Below are positions 1 to 8,291 of a stretch of 64,000 nucleotides of DNA, piece after piece. The stretch's first letter is position 1, and each line of letters begins with the position of its first letter. The notes beneath the pieces are model-generated. The model made no database searches. It was not told the origin of the DNA and saw only the letters and a list, made by a program, of their open reading frames with translations. The position numbers and the translations under genes were made by a program. Source of the DNA: Pyrinomonadaceae bacterium (GTDB lineage Bacteria > Acidobacteriota > Blastocatellia > Pyrinomonadales > Pyrinomonadaceae). The DNA lies in assembly GCA_036277115.1 (NCBI GenBank), contig DASUNM010000024.1:372001-436000 (forward strand), read 5' to 3'.

Positions 1-1378
1 ACTCGTTGGCGGTATTCATCGTCACGCCATAGCCGTGCGTATAAATCAGGCGTTGATTCACCCAGTTCTTCGACGTTTCCGGCAATCGCTCGACGTTCAG
101 CTCACGCGCGGCCACCATGACCTGCCTGGTTCGCCCGCCGGTTTGATAGCGATCGACATCAACGTCGGGAAAGTCGTAGTAGATGCGAATCGCCTGCATC
201 TGCTTGAGCGTGTCCTGGAGCGCGCGCCAATCCCACAGGCGAATGTTCTCCAGGGTCTCCCGATTGTCCTGAAGCGCAAACGACTCAACGGTTGTTTCTG
301 CCTCGAAGTTTCGCAGCTCGATTTTGTCGAGACCGAAGGCGCGGCGGGTCCACGCAATGTTGTGCTCGATGTACGGCGACTCTCGGCCTAGTTCATTTGG
401 CTTAACGACAAAGTTTTGGACATAAGCCGGAATGAAGACGACGGCGACGAGGTAGACCGCGACGGGCAGCGCTATCCCGGCAACCAGCACGCGTACCTTG
501 CGCAGCGTGAAAGCGTTAACCACGGCGACCAGCGCCGCGATTACCAGCCCGATGGCGACCAGGCGCAGGCCCGGCAGCACGTGGTTCGCTTCCGTGTAGC
601 TGACGCCGGAAAAAATCTGATGGTCCTGCCAAAGATAAGGAAATCGCGACAGCAGAGTCTTCCACGCCAGGATTAGTAAAATCGCGCCCGCGACCACCGA
701 GATGATTGTGATCGCGCGTTTGCGGACCGGCCCGCTCTTGCTGTTAGCGAGCGTCGTCTCCTGCGTCCCTGCGAGTAACGCGTAGGCAATTACGGCGATA
801 AGGATAATTACCGCGAGGTACAGCAGCCACGAGCTAACCGCGTCATAAATTGGCAGCGTGAAGAGGTAGAAGCTGACCGGCCGGTTGAAAATCGGATCGG
901 GGAGTGGCGTCTGCGGCGCGTGAAGGTACAACGCAAAGTCGCGCCACGCGGCGCGCATTCCCAGCCCGAACATCAAACCGGCAACAATTGAGACTACCCA
1001 CGCCAGGGGACGTATGAATCGTCCCGGCGAAATCTGCACGGGCTGCTGATTAATCAGAACAGTGCGCGGTCCGATGGTGAAAGCCCCAAACGCTCTTTCA
1101 ATCAGCCAAAAACCGGCGCGCAAAATGATGGTGGTCAGCACCAGGAAGATCAGAAACAACTCGAGCTTCAGTTTGAAGATGTACCAATAAACGTCCGAGT
1201 AACCGAGGGAGCCAAACCACAGCGCCGACACGTAGATGGAAAGCGCGCGGGAGCCGATGAACAACAGCACGAGAACGGCAAGCAAAATCCAGGGCCACCA
1301 GCGCCGTTTTCGTCGCGGTTGGTCGGGCGTGACGTCGATGATGTCATCGTCGTCGTCGAACTCTATGGGCGTGCTCAA
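1..1378 (-). CDS. UPF0182 (COG1615) family membrane protein, N-terminal part
   Basis: This is the first ~459 codons of a multi-spanning membrane protein; the rest lies beyond the left edge (family members are usually 900-1000 residues). The reading frame is open from 1378 to base 1. The start is a TTG at 1376-1378: an in-frame TAG sits only three codons upstream and no Met occurs for a long way downstream. The product begins acidic (FDDDDDIID), then has a basic patch (RRKRRWW, residues 22-28) and hydrophobic segments at about 29-43 and 73-90, with more further on. The segment WVNQRLIYTHGYGVTMN near the edge is characteristic of UPF0182. The function of the family is unknown; a cell-membrane location is inferred. 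Confidence 0.88.
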   Translation of the reverse strand, partial: MSTPIEFDDDDDIIDVTPDQPRRKRRWWPWILLAVLVLLFIGSRALSIYVSALWFGSLGYSDVYWYIFKLKLELFLIFLVLTTIILRAGFWLIERAFGAFTIGPRTVLINQQPVQISPGRFIRPLAWVVSIVAGLMFGLGMRAAWRDFALYLHAPQTPLPDPIFNRPVSFYLFTLPIYDAVSSWLLYLAVIILIAVIAYALLAGTQETTLANSKSGPVRKRAITIISVVAGAILLILAWKTLLSRFPYLWQDHQIFSGVSYTEANHVLPGLRLVAIGLVIAALVAVVNAFTLRKVRVLVAGIALPVAVYLVAVVFIPAYVQNFVVKPNELGRESPYIEHNIAWTRRAFGLDKIELRNFEAETTVESFALQDNRETLENIRLWDWRALQDTLKQMQAIRIYYDFPDVDVDRYQTGGRTRQVMVAARELNVERLPETSKNWVNQRLIYTHGYGVTMNTANE

Positions 1379-1560
1379 GTACGCCTAGCATACTCATATT
1401 CCGAGGTGCAGCAAACCCGGCCGGGCCCGTTGCCCGTCAAAAGCGAAACGATTCCTTCGCGCCGTCGTGTAATGTTCGAGGGAAGCGTGATTAAAGGTTA
1501 GCCTTGCCGAACGAGGCAATGCTAAACTTCCCGGCGAATTCAGGGTACTTGGGTTAACGG

Positions 1561-3117
1561 ATGCTTGCGCCAGAAACAGTTTTACAAGGTCGCTACCGAA
1601 TTGTGCGACAGCTCGGCCAGGGCGGTATGGGCGCGGTTTATGAAGCAGTCGATCTGCGGTTGGACACCGTCGTCGCGCTGAAAGAGACGCTGTTTACCGA
1701 CGAGAGGCTGCGGAAACAGTTCGAGCGTGAGGCGCGTCTGCTGGCGCGACTTCATCATCAAGCGCTGCCCCGAGTTAGTGATCATTTCACCGAAAACGAA
1801 GGCGCGTTTCTGGTGATGCAGTACATCCCGGGCGAAGATCTGTTCGAGATGCAGGGACGTCGCGGCAGTGGGTTTCCGCAAGCGGACGTTCTGCAATGGG
1901 CGGATCAGCTTTGCGACGGGCTGGATTACCTGCACACGCAGGACCCGCAGATTATTCACCGCGACATTAAGCCGCAGAACCTGAAGCTCACCGCGCGCGG
2001 GCAGATTGTGTTGCTCGATTTCGGTTTGGCGAAAGGTTCGGGCGGCCAGATGTCGGTGGTCACGACTTCGGCGAGCATCTTTGGCTACACGCCGAATTAC
2101 GCGCCGCTCGAACAGGTCCAGGGGCTCGGGACCGATCCGCGCAGCGATATTTACGCGTTGGCGGCCACCCTTTATCACCTGATCACGAACGTGAAGCCGC
2201 CCGATGCGCTCAGTCGCGCGGCTGCGGTTGTCAACGGCATGGAAGATCCTCTGGCGCCGGCTGATTCGGTCTCGCCGAACGTTAGTCGCGCGGTAGCTCA
2301 GGTTCTGCAAACTGCCATGTCGCAGAAACGCGACGACCGATACGAGTCAGCCGGAGCCATGCGCGAAGCGCTGCGTTCGGCATCGACCGGCGCGCTGGGC
2401 GAGATGCCAACGGTGCTGACTGCGACGGGGGCCACGACGCGCCCCGACATGGTTGCGCCTGCCGCGGGAACTCAAGTGGCGGGACAGCGAACGCAGGGTG
2501 CCGGGAACGAAGCGCAAACTCTGCTCGCCGATGAAGCAACAAAGGTTCGCAGCCAGATTGCCGGCGCAGAGCTGGCTCAATCCACTTCGCTAAGCTCGCG
2601 TGGCATGTGGTTGGCCGCTGCGGTCGTGCTTCTGATGATCGTGGGTGTCGCGGCTGGATTCCTCATTTATCGCGCACGGAAGTCAGACGCGGCAGCTACC
2701 CTGCCGGCGGCGACTCCGGCGCCGACCGCCGAACCGGCGCCGACCACGACAACAACCGCGGCTGACGTGCAAGCCGAAAAGCCGAAGAACGTCAACCCGA
2801 CTGCGGACGCTGACAAGCGCGTCAAACAGACCAGCGCGACGAAACCGGCCGTAAAGGCGACGCCTCAAGTGGCGAACGAACGCGACCCTGGGCCCGATAC
2901 GAATCGTCGGCCTCCAGAACCGCCATTAATCGATTTCGGTCCACCACAGGACCGGCGGCCACGACCGACGCCGCCACCGGTTCAAACCTTTCCAAACGGT
3001 ACGCGAGTCGAGAGACGCTCGGACGGCTCGACGGTGGTCACTTTTCCCGATGGCCGTACGCGAGTGTTTCCTGCTGGAACGCGACCCAATTTTCCCCGAA
3101 GACGTCCGCGGCCTTGA
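1561..3117 (+). CDS. Membrane-anchored serine/threonine protein kinase (PknB type)
   Basis: A Hanks-type kinase of 518 residues. The kinase domain covers about residues 11-275: glycine loop LGQGGMGAVYEAV near 18-30, ATP-binding Lys41, catalytic loop HRDIKPQN (133-140, Asp135) and DFG at 153-155, followed by the SDIYAL segment of the substrate lobe. A linker leads to a single transmembrane helix at 349-370 and a Pro/Thr/Ala-rich exterior tail that ends in a short motif pair (FPNGTRVERRSDG, TFPDGRTRVFPAG). The kinase should therefore be cytoplasmic with an outside tail, but no PASTA domain is present. The exterior tail could bind wall or surface partners; its target is not evident. ATG start; no strong ribosome site is visible. 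Confidence 0.93.
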   Translation: MLAPETVLQGRYRIVRQLGQGGMGAVYEAVDLRLDTVVALKETLFTDERLRKQFEREARLLARLHHQALPRVSDHFTENEGAFLVMQYIPGEDLFEMQGRRGSGFPQADVLQWADQLCDGLDYLHTQDPQIIHRDIKPQNLKLTARGQIVLLDFGLAKGSGGQMSVVTTSASIFGYTPNYAPLEQVQGLGTDPRSDIYALAATLYHLITNVKPPDALSRAAAVVNGMEDPLAPADSVSPNVSRAVAQVLQTAMSQKRDDRYESAGAMREALRSASTGALGEMPTVLTATGATTRPDMVAPAAGTQVAGQRTQGAGNEAQTLLADEATKVRSQIAGAELAQSTSLSSRGMWLAAAVVLLMIVGVAAGFLIYRARKSDAAATLPAATPAPTAEPAPTTTTTAADVQAEKPKNVNPTADADKRVKQTSATKPAVKATPQVANERDPGPDTNRRPPEPPLIDFGPPQDRRPRPTPPPVQTFPNGTRVERRSDGSTVVTFPDGRTRVFPAGTRPNFPRRRPRP

Positions 3118-3172
3118 TGGTCGACCCGTTTTCTGATTGCAAGGCATTCAAGAAATATTTAGAGGTTTATCG

Positions 3173-4768
3173 ATGAAGACACTTCGCCGCCCATTATCCC
3201 TGCTGTTTGTTACCGCCCTGGCCGTAGTCGCTCTGGCTGCACCGCTCTCGACTGGAACGTCTGCGCTTCCCGCTGAACCTGCGGTCATTCGCGTTGCTCC
3301 GCCGGCGCCGGTATTCGACACCGCGAAGCGCCAGGCCGAGTTGGCGACCCGTCGTCAGAAAGTTGCGGAAGCCATCGGACCAAAGTCGATCCTCGTTCTC
3401 TTCAGCGCTGAGCCACGCGTATATGCAAACGACGTCGATTATCACTTTCGTCAGGAGAACAACCTCTTTTACCTGACGCACTTGAATCAGAAACGATCTG
3501 TGCTTGTGTTAATGCCGGGCACGGCCACGCCTGAAATTCTTTTTCTGCCGCGCCGTAATGCTTTGCGCGAGACTTGGGACGGTTACATGTACAGTCCGCA
3601 ACAGGCCAGCGAGCTGTCCGGCGTGAAAGAGATTTGGGAAGCGAGCGAGTTTGCGCCCTTTGTCGCCGCGCTGGGCAAACGCGAGTCGTACCACCCGAAA
3701 CCGGAAAACATTTTGCTCTCGTCCACCCAATCAGCGACGACAAACGGTGAGGGAATGGCGCCGCTGTTCGCGGCTGCGCAGAAAAACGAGGGCGCGCTCT
3801 ACCTTCTGAATTTCCCGCGCGAAGGTGATAGCCGCGAGTACCGGCAGGAGCAACGGTTTGCCGGCGCGTGGCCGAAAGACTCCGGCTTTAACGTGCAGAA
3901 CGCTTCGCCAATCTTTACACAGTTGCGTCTCCGCAAGTCCCCCATGGAACTCGCAGTCATGCAACACGCGATCGACATCAGCATCGAAGCTCATCAGCGC
4001 GCACAGGCCTTCGCGCCACAGGCGAAATGGGAATACGAAGTCGATGCGCAGGTTCTTTACACATTCAAGCTGCGCAATGCTGACAATTGGGGTTATCCGA
4101 ACATCGTGGGTTGCGGCAAGAACGCCACCACGCTCCATTACAATGAATCGCAGGCACCAGTCCATTCGGGGCTACTCATGCTGATGGACGTCGGCGCGGA
4201 ATATCAGCACTACACGGCGGATGTCACCCGAACGTTTCCCGTCAACGGCAAGTTCACGAAAGAGCAGGCCGAGATTTATCAGATCGTTTACGACGCACAG
4301 GAAGCAGGCGCGCGGGTAACGAAACCCGGCGCCAATCTCTCGCAGGTTCACAATGCGGCCACGGAAGTAATCAAGGATGGACTGCTCAAGCTTGGTCTGA
4401 TTACCGATCGCAACACTGACCAATATCGGATCTGGTTTATGCACGGCACGTCGCACTGGCTGGGCATGAACGTTCACGATGTCGGCGGCGGCGCGACCTT
4501 TGAACCGGGCATGGTGTTCACGAACGAACCGGGTATTTACATACGTCCAGATGCGCTCGACAATTTGCCGAAGACGCCTGAGATGGAAAAATTCATCGCA
4601 GCCGTGCGCCCGGCGTTTGAGAAATACAAAGGCATCGGGGTGCGCATCGAAGATGACATGCTGGTCACGGAGACCGGCGTGAAGTGGATGTCCGCGGCCC
4701 TGGCGCGCAGCATTCCGGATATCGAAGCATTCATGGCGCGCGCGCGTCGCGAAGGCGGCAGCCGGTAA
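3173..4768 (+). CDS. Exported Xaa-Pro aminopeptidase (M24B metallopeptidase)
   Basis: A 531-residue peptidase removing N-terminal residues before proline. An upstream in-frame start exists at 3137, but the ATG at 3173 is preceded by AGAGGT and opens a clear signal peptide (MKTLRRPLSLLFVTALAVV), so it is preferred. An AMP_N-type domain precedes the M24 domain. The five expected metal ligands are all present: Asp339 and Asp350 (MDVGAE..TADVTRTF), His428 within HGTSHWLGMNVHD, Glu452 (TNEPGIYI) and Glu493 (GVRIEDD); His424 and His435 match the other active-site histidines. The product is probably periplasmic. The gene follows the kinase gene by 55 bases and is closed by a good terminator. Confidence 0.93.
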   Translation: MKTLRRPLSLLFVTALAVVALAAPLSTGTSALPAEPAVIRVAPPAPVFDTAKRQAELATRRQKVAEAIGPKSILVLFSAEPRVYANDVDYHFRQENNLFYLTHLNQKRSVLVLMPGTATPEILFLPRRNALRETWDGYMYSPQQASELSGVKEIWEASEFAPFVAALGKRESYHPKPENILLSSTQSATTNGEGMAPLFAAAQKNEGALYLLNFPREGDSREYRQEQRFAGAWPKDSGFNVQNASPIFTQLRLRKSPMELAVMQHAIDISIEAHQRAQAFAPQAKWEYEVDAQVLYTFKLRNADNWGYPNIVGCGKNATTLHYNESQAPVHSGLLMLMDVGAEYQHYTADVTRTFPVNGKFTKEQAEIYQIVYDAQEAGARVTKPGANLSQVHNAATEVIKDGLLKLGLITDRNTDQYRIWFMHGTSHWLGMNVHDVGGGATFEPGMVFTNEPGIYIRPDALDNLPKTPEMEKFIAAVRPAFEKYKGIGVRIEDDMLVTETGVKWMSAALARSIPDIEAFMARARREGGSR

Positions 4769-4791
4769 CGTTCAAAACAATCTAACTCTTC

Positions 4792-4816
4792 AAGGCGGGC
4801 TGCTGCCCGCCTTTTT
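4792..4816 (+). terminator. Rho-independent terminator after the aminopeptidase gene
   Basis: A perfect 9-bp GC-rich stem (AAGGCGGGC at 4792-4800 with GCCCGCCTT at 4805-4813), a 4-base loop, and a run of five T at 4812-4816. The stem sequence is the same GGCGGGC palindrome that recurs elsewhere in the window, so a dispersed repeat appears to have been used as a terminator. Confidence 0.8.
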
Positions 4817-4841
4817 GCGAGGACACATTGGAGGACAACTG

Positions 4842-5651
4842 ATGCGATACACGTTTCGCCTATTGATCCGTCAGATTGCTATTGCCGGCGCGCTGTCTCT
4901 GGCACTGGTCTCAGCCGCCTCAGCCCAAAAGATCGATAACGAACATCAGGTCGGCGGGATCCTCTGGACGCAGACGTCGGGCGAGTGGCGAGCGTTGGCA
5001 TATCAGGCGTTCGCACTGGCGCGTCTGCGACTGGATCAGGATCTGCGCGCAAATCGTAACCGGCGTGTCCGGCGCGCGGTGATCGTTGACGTTGACGAAA
5101 CCGTGCTCGATAACAGTCCGTATCAGGCGATGACCGTTAAGACAAGAACGGCCTACGAATCGAAATCCTGGCTCGCCTGGTGTGAAAAAGCTCAAGCCGC
5201 AGCGCTTCCGGGGGCCGTTGAGTTTCTCCGCTACGCGAATTCGCGCGGCGTGCGCGTGTTCTATGTCACCAATCGTCGCGAATCAGAGAAGCAGTGCACG
5301 GCGCAAAATCTGAAGAAAGTGGGCTTCCCTGATGTCAGTGACGAGACCGTGCTCGTGCGGACTGACGTCTCGAGTAAACAACCGCGGCGAGATGGCATAG
5401 CCAGGAGGCATCGCGTCGTGCTTTTAATGGGCGACAACTTGAATGACTTCGCAGAGATCTTCGAACTGGGAAAAACAATCGAGAGTCGGCTTGCCGCCAC
5501 TACTCAGAACAAATCTAATTTCGGTAGCCGGTTTATCGTTCTGCCCAACGTGATGTACGGCGCTTGGGAAGAAGCGATGTACGGCGACCCGTCTAAATTG
5601 ACTGAGGAGCAGAAGGCGGAGAAGCGAAGGAATACGCTGAAGGATTTTTAG
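4842..5651 (+). CDS. Exported HAD-superfamily acid phosphatase (class B / e(P4)-like)
   Basis: A phosphomonoesterase of 269 residues. The ATG at 4842 follows GGAGGA at good spacing and begins a signal peptide ending ASA at residues 26-28; an upstream TTG at 4815 overlaps the terminator and is less likely. The HAD nucleophile motif is VIVDVDETVLDN (Asp83 and Asp85) and the late acidic motif is GDNLNDF, as in the e(P4)/class C acid phosphatase group. Unlike e(P4) there is no lipobox cysteine, so it is probably periplasmic and soluble. Likely substrates are nucleotides or small phosphate esters, but these cannot be read from the sequence. It stands as a single gene. Confidence 0.87.
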   Translation: MRYTFRLLIRQIAIAGALSLALVSAASAQKIDNEHQVGGILWTQTSGEWRALAYQAFALARLRLDQDLRANRNRRVRRAVIVDVDETVLDNSPYQAMTVKTRTAYESKSWLAWCEKAQAAALPGAVEFLRYANSRGVRVFYVTNRRESEKQCTAQNLKKVGFPDVSDETVLVRTDVSSKQPRRDGIARRHRVVLLMGDNLNDFAEIFELGKTIESRLAATTQNKSNFGSRFIVLPNVMYGAWEEAMYGDPSKLTEEQKAEKRRNTLKDF

Positions 5652-5656
5652 GCGCC

Positions 5657-6214
5657 TTAGCCGAGGCTGGTTTCGACGTCGAGCGTGAGCCCGGGGACGC
5701 TCGTTGATTCAAACCGTTCGCCGCGGCTGAGAATGCGGTTGACTTGATACATCCCCGATTCCGGCCGCGAGAAATACTCAAGTCGATCTTCAGGTAAGTT
5801 GAACAACAGAGCTTCGGAAATCCCGGCGCGCGCGTAGAGCGGCATCTTCACGTGGCGATCGTAATTGACCGTTGTCTCGGCAACTTCGATCACCAGCAGA
5901 ACGTCATCCGGCCCTGGATGACCCTCGCGATAATAATCCTTGCGAAACTTTAAAATGGCTACGTCGGGTTGCGGTTCAGACCAATCGTTTAGCCGAATGG
6001 GATCCTGAACGCTCACGATCGCGTCTGCGCCGACATGTTGGTTGAGAATCCTGCCCACGAGCTTAACGCACGCCGCATGGCGACTTCCGATGGGAGACAT
6101 TTCAATTATCTCTCCTTCAATCAGTTCGACGCGCGCGTCGGGCGGGAACATTCCGGTCTCGCCCATGCGTTCGTATTCACTGACCGTGAAGTGATTTTTG
6201 AGGTTGGCTGACAT
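5657..6214 (-). CDS. Uma2 family (DUF820) putative endonuclease
   Basis: A 185-residue protein of the PD-(D/E)XK-like Uma2/DUF820 family. Recognisable features are the N-terminal TVSEYERMGETGMFPPDAR, VELIEGEIIEMSPIGSRHA, the QDPIRLNDWSEPQPDVAIL strand pair, and VLLVIEVAETTVNYDR, which holds the family's Glu-x-Ala catalytic region. The start at 6214 (MSANL) is chosen because the family begins here; the frame remains open to 6265. Family function is uncertain: many copies per genome are typical and some lie near mobile DNA, but no partner gene is seen here. It converges on the HAD phosphatase gene with a 5-base gap. Confidence 0.88.
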   Translation of the reverse strand: MSANLKNHFTVSEYERMGETGMFPPDARVELIEGEIIEMSPIGSRHAACVKLVGRILNQHVGADAIVSVQDPIRLNDWSEPQPDVAILKFRKDYYREGHPGPDDVLLVIEVAETTVNYDRHVKMPLYARAGISEALLFNLPEDRLEYFSRPESGMYQVNRILSRGERFESTSVPGLTLDVETSLG

Positions 6215-6294
6215 GATTGTTGGGATGTTGAACGGCGCGGAGTATAACACGGCTGTCAGTGGCAAAAATTTGGCATCGGGAGGCTGACTCCGGG

Positions 6295-6702
6295 TTATCG
6301 ATGGTTGTTCTTTTTGGCCGTCGCCGCTTCTTCCTCTTTGATCTCACCTTCCAGTCTTTCGGTTTTGATATCGAGCCGGAGCCGGTTGTAAACGCTCATG
6401 TATTGATTCGCAATCCACACGAGGGAAAAAAAGGCGATTAGATAGCCTCGCCAATCCGGAAACAGCAACTTAAAGCGCGTGATGATCAGGAACGCGGCGG
6501 CGATGTAGTGACTGAAGCAGTACTCGCAGGTGAACAGATAGAAGAATTTTCTTTCGTACCAACGACGGCAATTCTGACTGCGACGTTTGCAGAACTCACG
6601 CGGCTCGCGAAAGACCTCTTCGTGAGTCACCGTCCAGGCGACGCAGGCAATCGGAATCGCCAGCAGAAGCAGCTCAAGAATCTGAAAGCGGAGCGCAGGC
6701 AT
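6295..6702 (-). CDS. Small membrane protein with CxxC motif
   Basis: A 135-residue protein I cannot name. Hydrophobic helices lie at about residues 7-25, 62-78 and 85-103. Between the first two is a Cys-rich, basic loop (FCKRRSQNCRRWYERKF) leading into a TCEYCFSHYI motif at the head of the second helix. This C-x2-C at a membrane entrance resembles small DUF1360-type membrane proteins, but I am not sure of the family. The C-terminal tail is charged and probably cytoplasmic (KTERLEGEIKEEEAA). It lies between the Uma2 gene and a hairpin repeat, with no clear operon partner. Confidence 0.7.
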   Translation of the reverse strand: MPALRFQILELLLLAIPIACVAWTVTHEEVFREPREFCKRRSQNCRRWYERKFFYLFTCEYCFSHYIAAAFLIITRFKLLFPDWRGYLIAFFSLVWIANQYMSVYNRLRLDIKTERLEGEIKEEEAATAKKNNHR

Positions 6703-6705
6703 TAG

Positions 6706-6734
6706 TCAGTACCACCTCCGTTAGCGGGTGGTTA
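6706..6734 (+). repeat. ACCACC/GGGTGG hairpin repeat
   Basis: GTCAGTACCACCTCCGTTAG then CGGGTGGTTAATC forms a stem (ACCACC with GGGTGGT). The same unit occurs at 19711, inverted at 19770 and inverted at 51121, so it is a dispersed family. Confidence 0.75.
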
Positions 6735-6776
6735 ATCTTCCTGGTTCGGGGAAATTGCCTGGGGAACTGGAGGGGG

Positions 6777-7220
6777 TTACTCGCGATTCTTAACTTCGGC
6801 TTCGAGTTTAGCAAAGAACTGCGTGGCCATCATCTTGGCCGCGCCTTGAATCATGCGCTGGCCGACGCCGGCGATCGTGCCGCCTATCTGCATCTCGCCT
6901 ACGTACCTGATCAGCGTGCCGCCGTCCTTCTCTTCCAAATCAAAATCGGCTGAACCTTTCGCGAATCCCGCGCCGCCCTTGCCTTGCACGACAATGCGGT
7001 AATGCTCCGGGGGGCGCATGTCTTCCAGACGGACGTCGCCTGTGAAAGTTCCTTTGATGGGGCCGACGCCGGCTTTCATCGTCGCGTTGTAGTGATTCTC
7101 GTCAACTTTTTCGAGTGATTCGCAGCCGGGGATAACCAGACGAAGAACTTCGGGATCGATCAGTGCCGCATAGACACGTTCGCGCGGGGCTTTAATTTCG
7201 TAGGTGGCGTCAACTTTCAT
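6777..7220 (-). CDS. CoxG-like SRPBCC protein of molybdenum hydroxylase operon
   Basis: A 147-residue START/SRPBCC-fold protein of the CO dehydrogenase subunit G (CoxG) family. Typical marks are the opening KVDATYEIKAPRERVYAALI, PGCESLEKVDENHYNA, and the closing hydrophobic GTIAGVGQRMIQGAAK followed by a helix. In known systems CoxG helps attach the enzyme to the membrane. It is the last gene of the minus-strand S-L-M-G cluster and is separated from the medium-subunit gene by a paired palindromic repeat (7246-7336), which might set its expression level relative to the catalytic subunits; that is inference. Confidence 0.9.
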   Translation of the reverse strand: MKVDATYEIKAPRERVYAALIDPEVLRLVIPGCESLEKVDENHYNATMKAGVGPIKGTFTGDVRLEDMRPPEHYRIVVQGKGGAGFAKGSADFDLEEKDGGTLIRYVGEMQIGGTIAGVGQRMIQGAAKMMATQFFAKLEAEVKNRE

Positions 7221-7245
7221 GAAATGGCATCAATCCTCAGGACAG

Positions 7246-7336
7246 TTTAGAGGCGGGCTACCGCCCGCCTCCTGTAAAAGTCAGTCAAGATCTGCTTTCT
7301 AAAAATCACGATGGCGGGCAGTAGCCCGCTCTAAAC
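7246..7336. repeat. Paired GGCGGGC palindromic repeats (REP/BIME-like)
   Basis: Two units in opposite orientation: TTTAGAGGCGGGC with GCCCGCCTC at 7247-7271, and GGCGGGCAGTAGCCCGCTCTAAA ending at 7336. Each can form a hairpin and the two can also pair with each other. Equivalent pairs lie at 11281-11343 and 30853-30918. The pair sits between cotranscribed genes. Confidence 0.85.
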
Positions 7337-7340
7337 CCAC

Positions 7341-8210
7341 TCATGCGGATGGTACTGACTGCATTGCCGCGGCGATCGCACGCCGCACGTAAACCGCGGC
7401 CAGATGCTTTCGGTATTCGTCCGAAGCAAACACGTCTCCGTTAACGTCAACCCCGTCAGTTGCGTGGTTCGCCGCGCTCAAAATCGTTTCGTCGTTCACG
7501 GCCGCGCCGGTCAGCGCGTTTTCGACGCCCGCTGCGCGATAGGCTTTTGAAGAGACGCCCGTGATGCCGATACTCGCCGACTTGCAGTCGCTGCCACCGT
7601 TGAATGATAGATTCGCGGCAACGCCGACCACCGCAAAACCCGAAGCGGGATGCGGCATCTTCACGTAGGCATGTCCCGTCCGACCGTTCGTTTTGTTGAT
7701 GCGAATCTCGCGCAGAATCTCGCCAGGCTCAAGCGCCGTCGTCAGCATGTCAACAAAGAAGTCGTCGGCCGCGATCGTGCGTTCACCGTTCTTGCCGGCC
7801 GCTACCAACTCGGCGTTGAGGGCGATTATCGCAGCCGGCCAATCACCCGCCGGATCCGCGTGCGCGACACTCCCGCCAATGGTGCCTTTGTTCCTTACTT
7901 GCATGTCGCCAATGTGTGAAGCGCAATCCGGCAGCAGCGGACAAATACTCTTCAGCAGGTCTGACGATTCGACTTGGTAATGTGTCGTCATCGCGCCGAT
8001 GCGAATCTGACCGTTCTCTTCGCGGATGTAACTCAGATCCTGAATGCGGCTGATGTCCACGAGCAGCGACGGCTGCGCCAGACGCAGCTTCATGGCCGGG
8101 ATCAGGCTGTGTCCGCCCGCGAGAATCTTGGCCTCTTCATTTTGCGAGAGCAGGGACAATGCTTCATCGAGCGTCTTCGCGCGGACATAATCAAATTCTG
8201 CTGGAATCAT
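7341..8210 (-). CDS. coxM: Molybdenum hydroxylase FAD-binding (medium) subunit
   Basis: A 289-residue CoxM/CutM-type subunit that passes electrons from the iron-sulfur subunit to FAD. The two flavin-binding motifs are present: AGGHSLIPAMKLRLA (near residues 31-45) and TIGGSVAHADPAGDWPA (near 110-126). The C-terminal CO_deh_flav_C domain follows. ATG start at 8210, preceded in the transcript by AAAAGAGGT. It is third in the S-L-M-G gene order; an 81-base gap separates it from the large-subunit gene. The symbol is used for family membership only, since the substrate may not be CO. Confidence 0.92.
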   Translation of the reverse strand: MIPAEFDYVRAKTLDEALSLLSQNEEAKILAGGHSLIPAMKLRLAQPSLLVDISRIQDLSYIREENGQIRIGAMTTHYQVESSDLLKSICPLLPDCASHIGDMQVRNKGTIGGSVAHADPAGDWPAAIIALNAELVAAGKNGERTIAADDFFVDMLTTALEPGEILREIRINKTNGRTGHAYVKMPHPASGFAVVGVAANLSFNGGSDCKSASIGITGVSSKAYRAAGVENALTGAAVNDETILSAANHATDGVDVNGDVFASDEYRKHLAAVYVRRAIAAAMQSVPSA

Positions 8211-8291
8211 GATGACCTCTTTTTGAAGCGCGGGCGCCTCGCCCGCATTACCGTGTCAACAACTCAGCGGACGAGGGCGTCCGCGTTCCCA

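Noticed and set aside
1582..2310. Open frame of 242 codons antisense to the Ser/Thr kinase
   Set aside because: It lies wholly within the kinase gene and has no recognisable domain; it arises from codon bias in GC-rich DNA.
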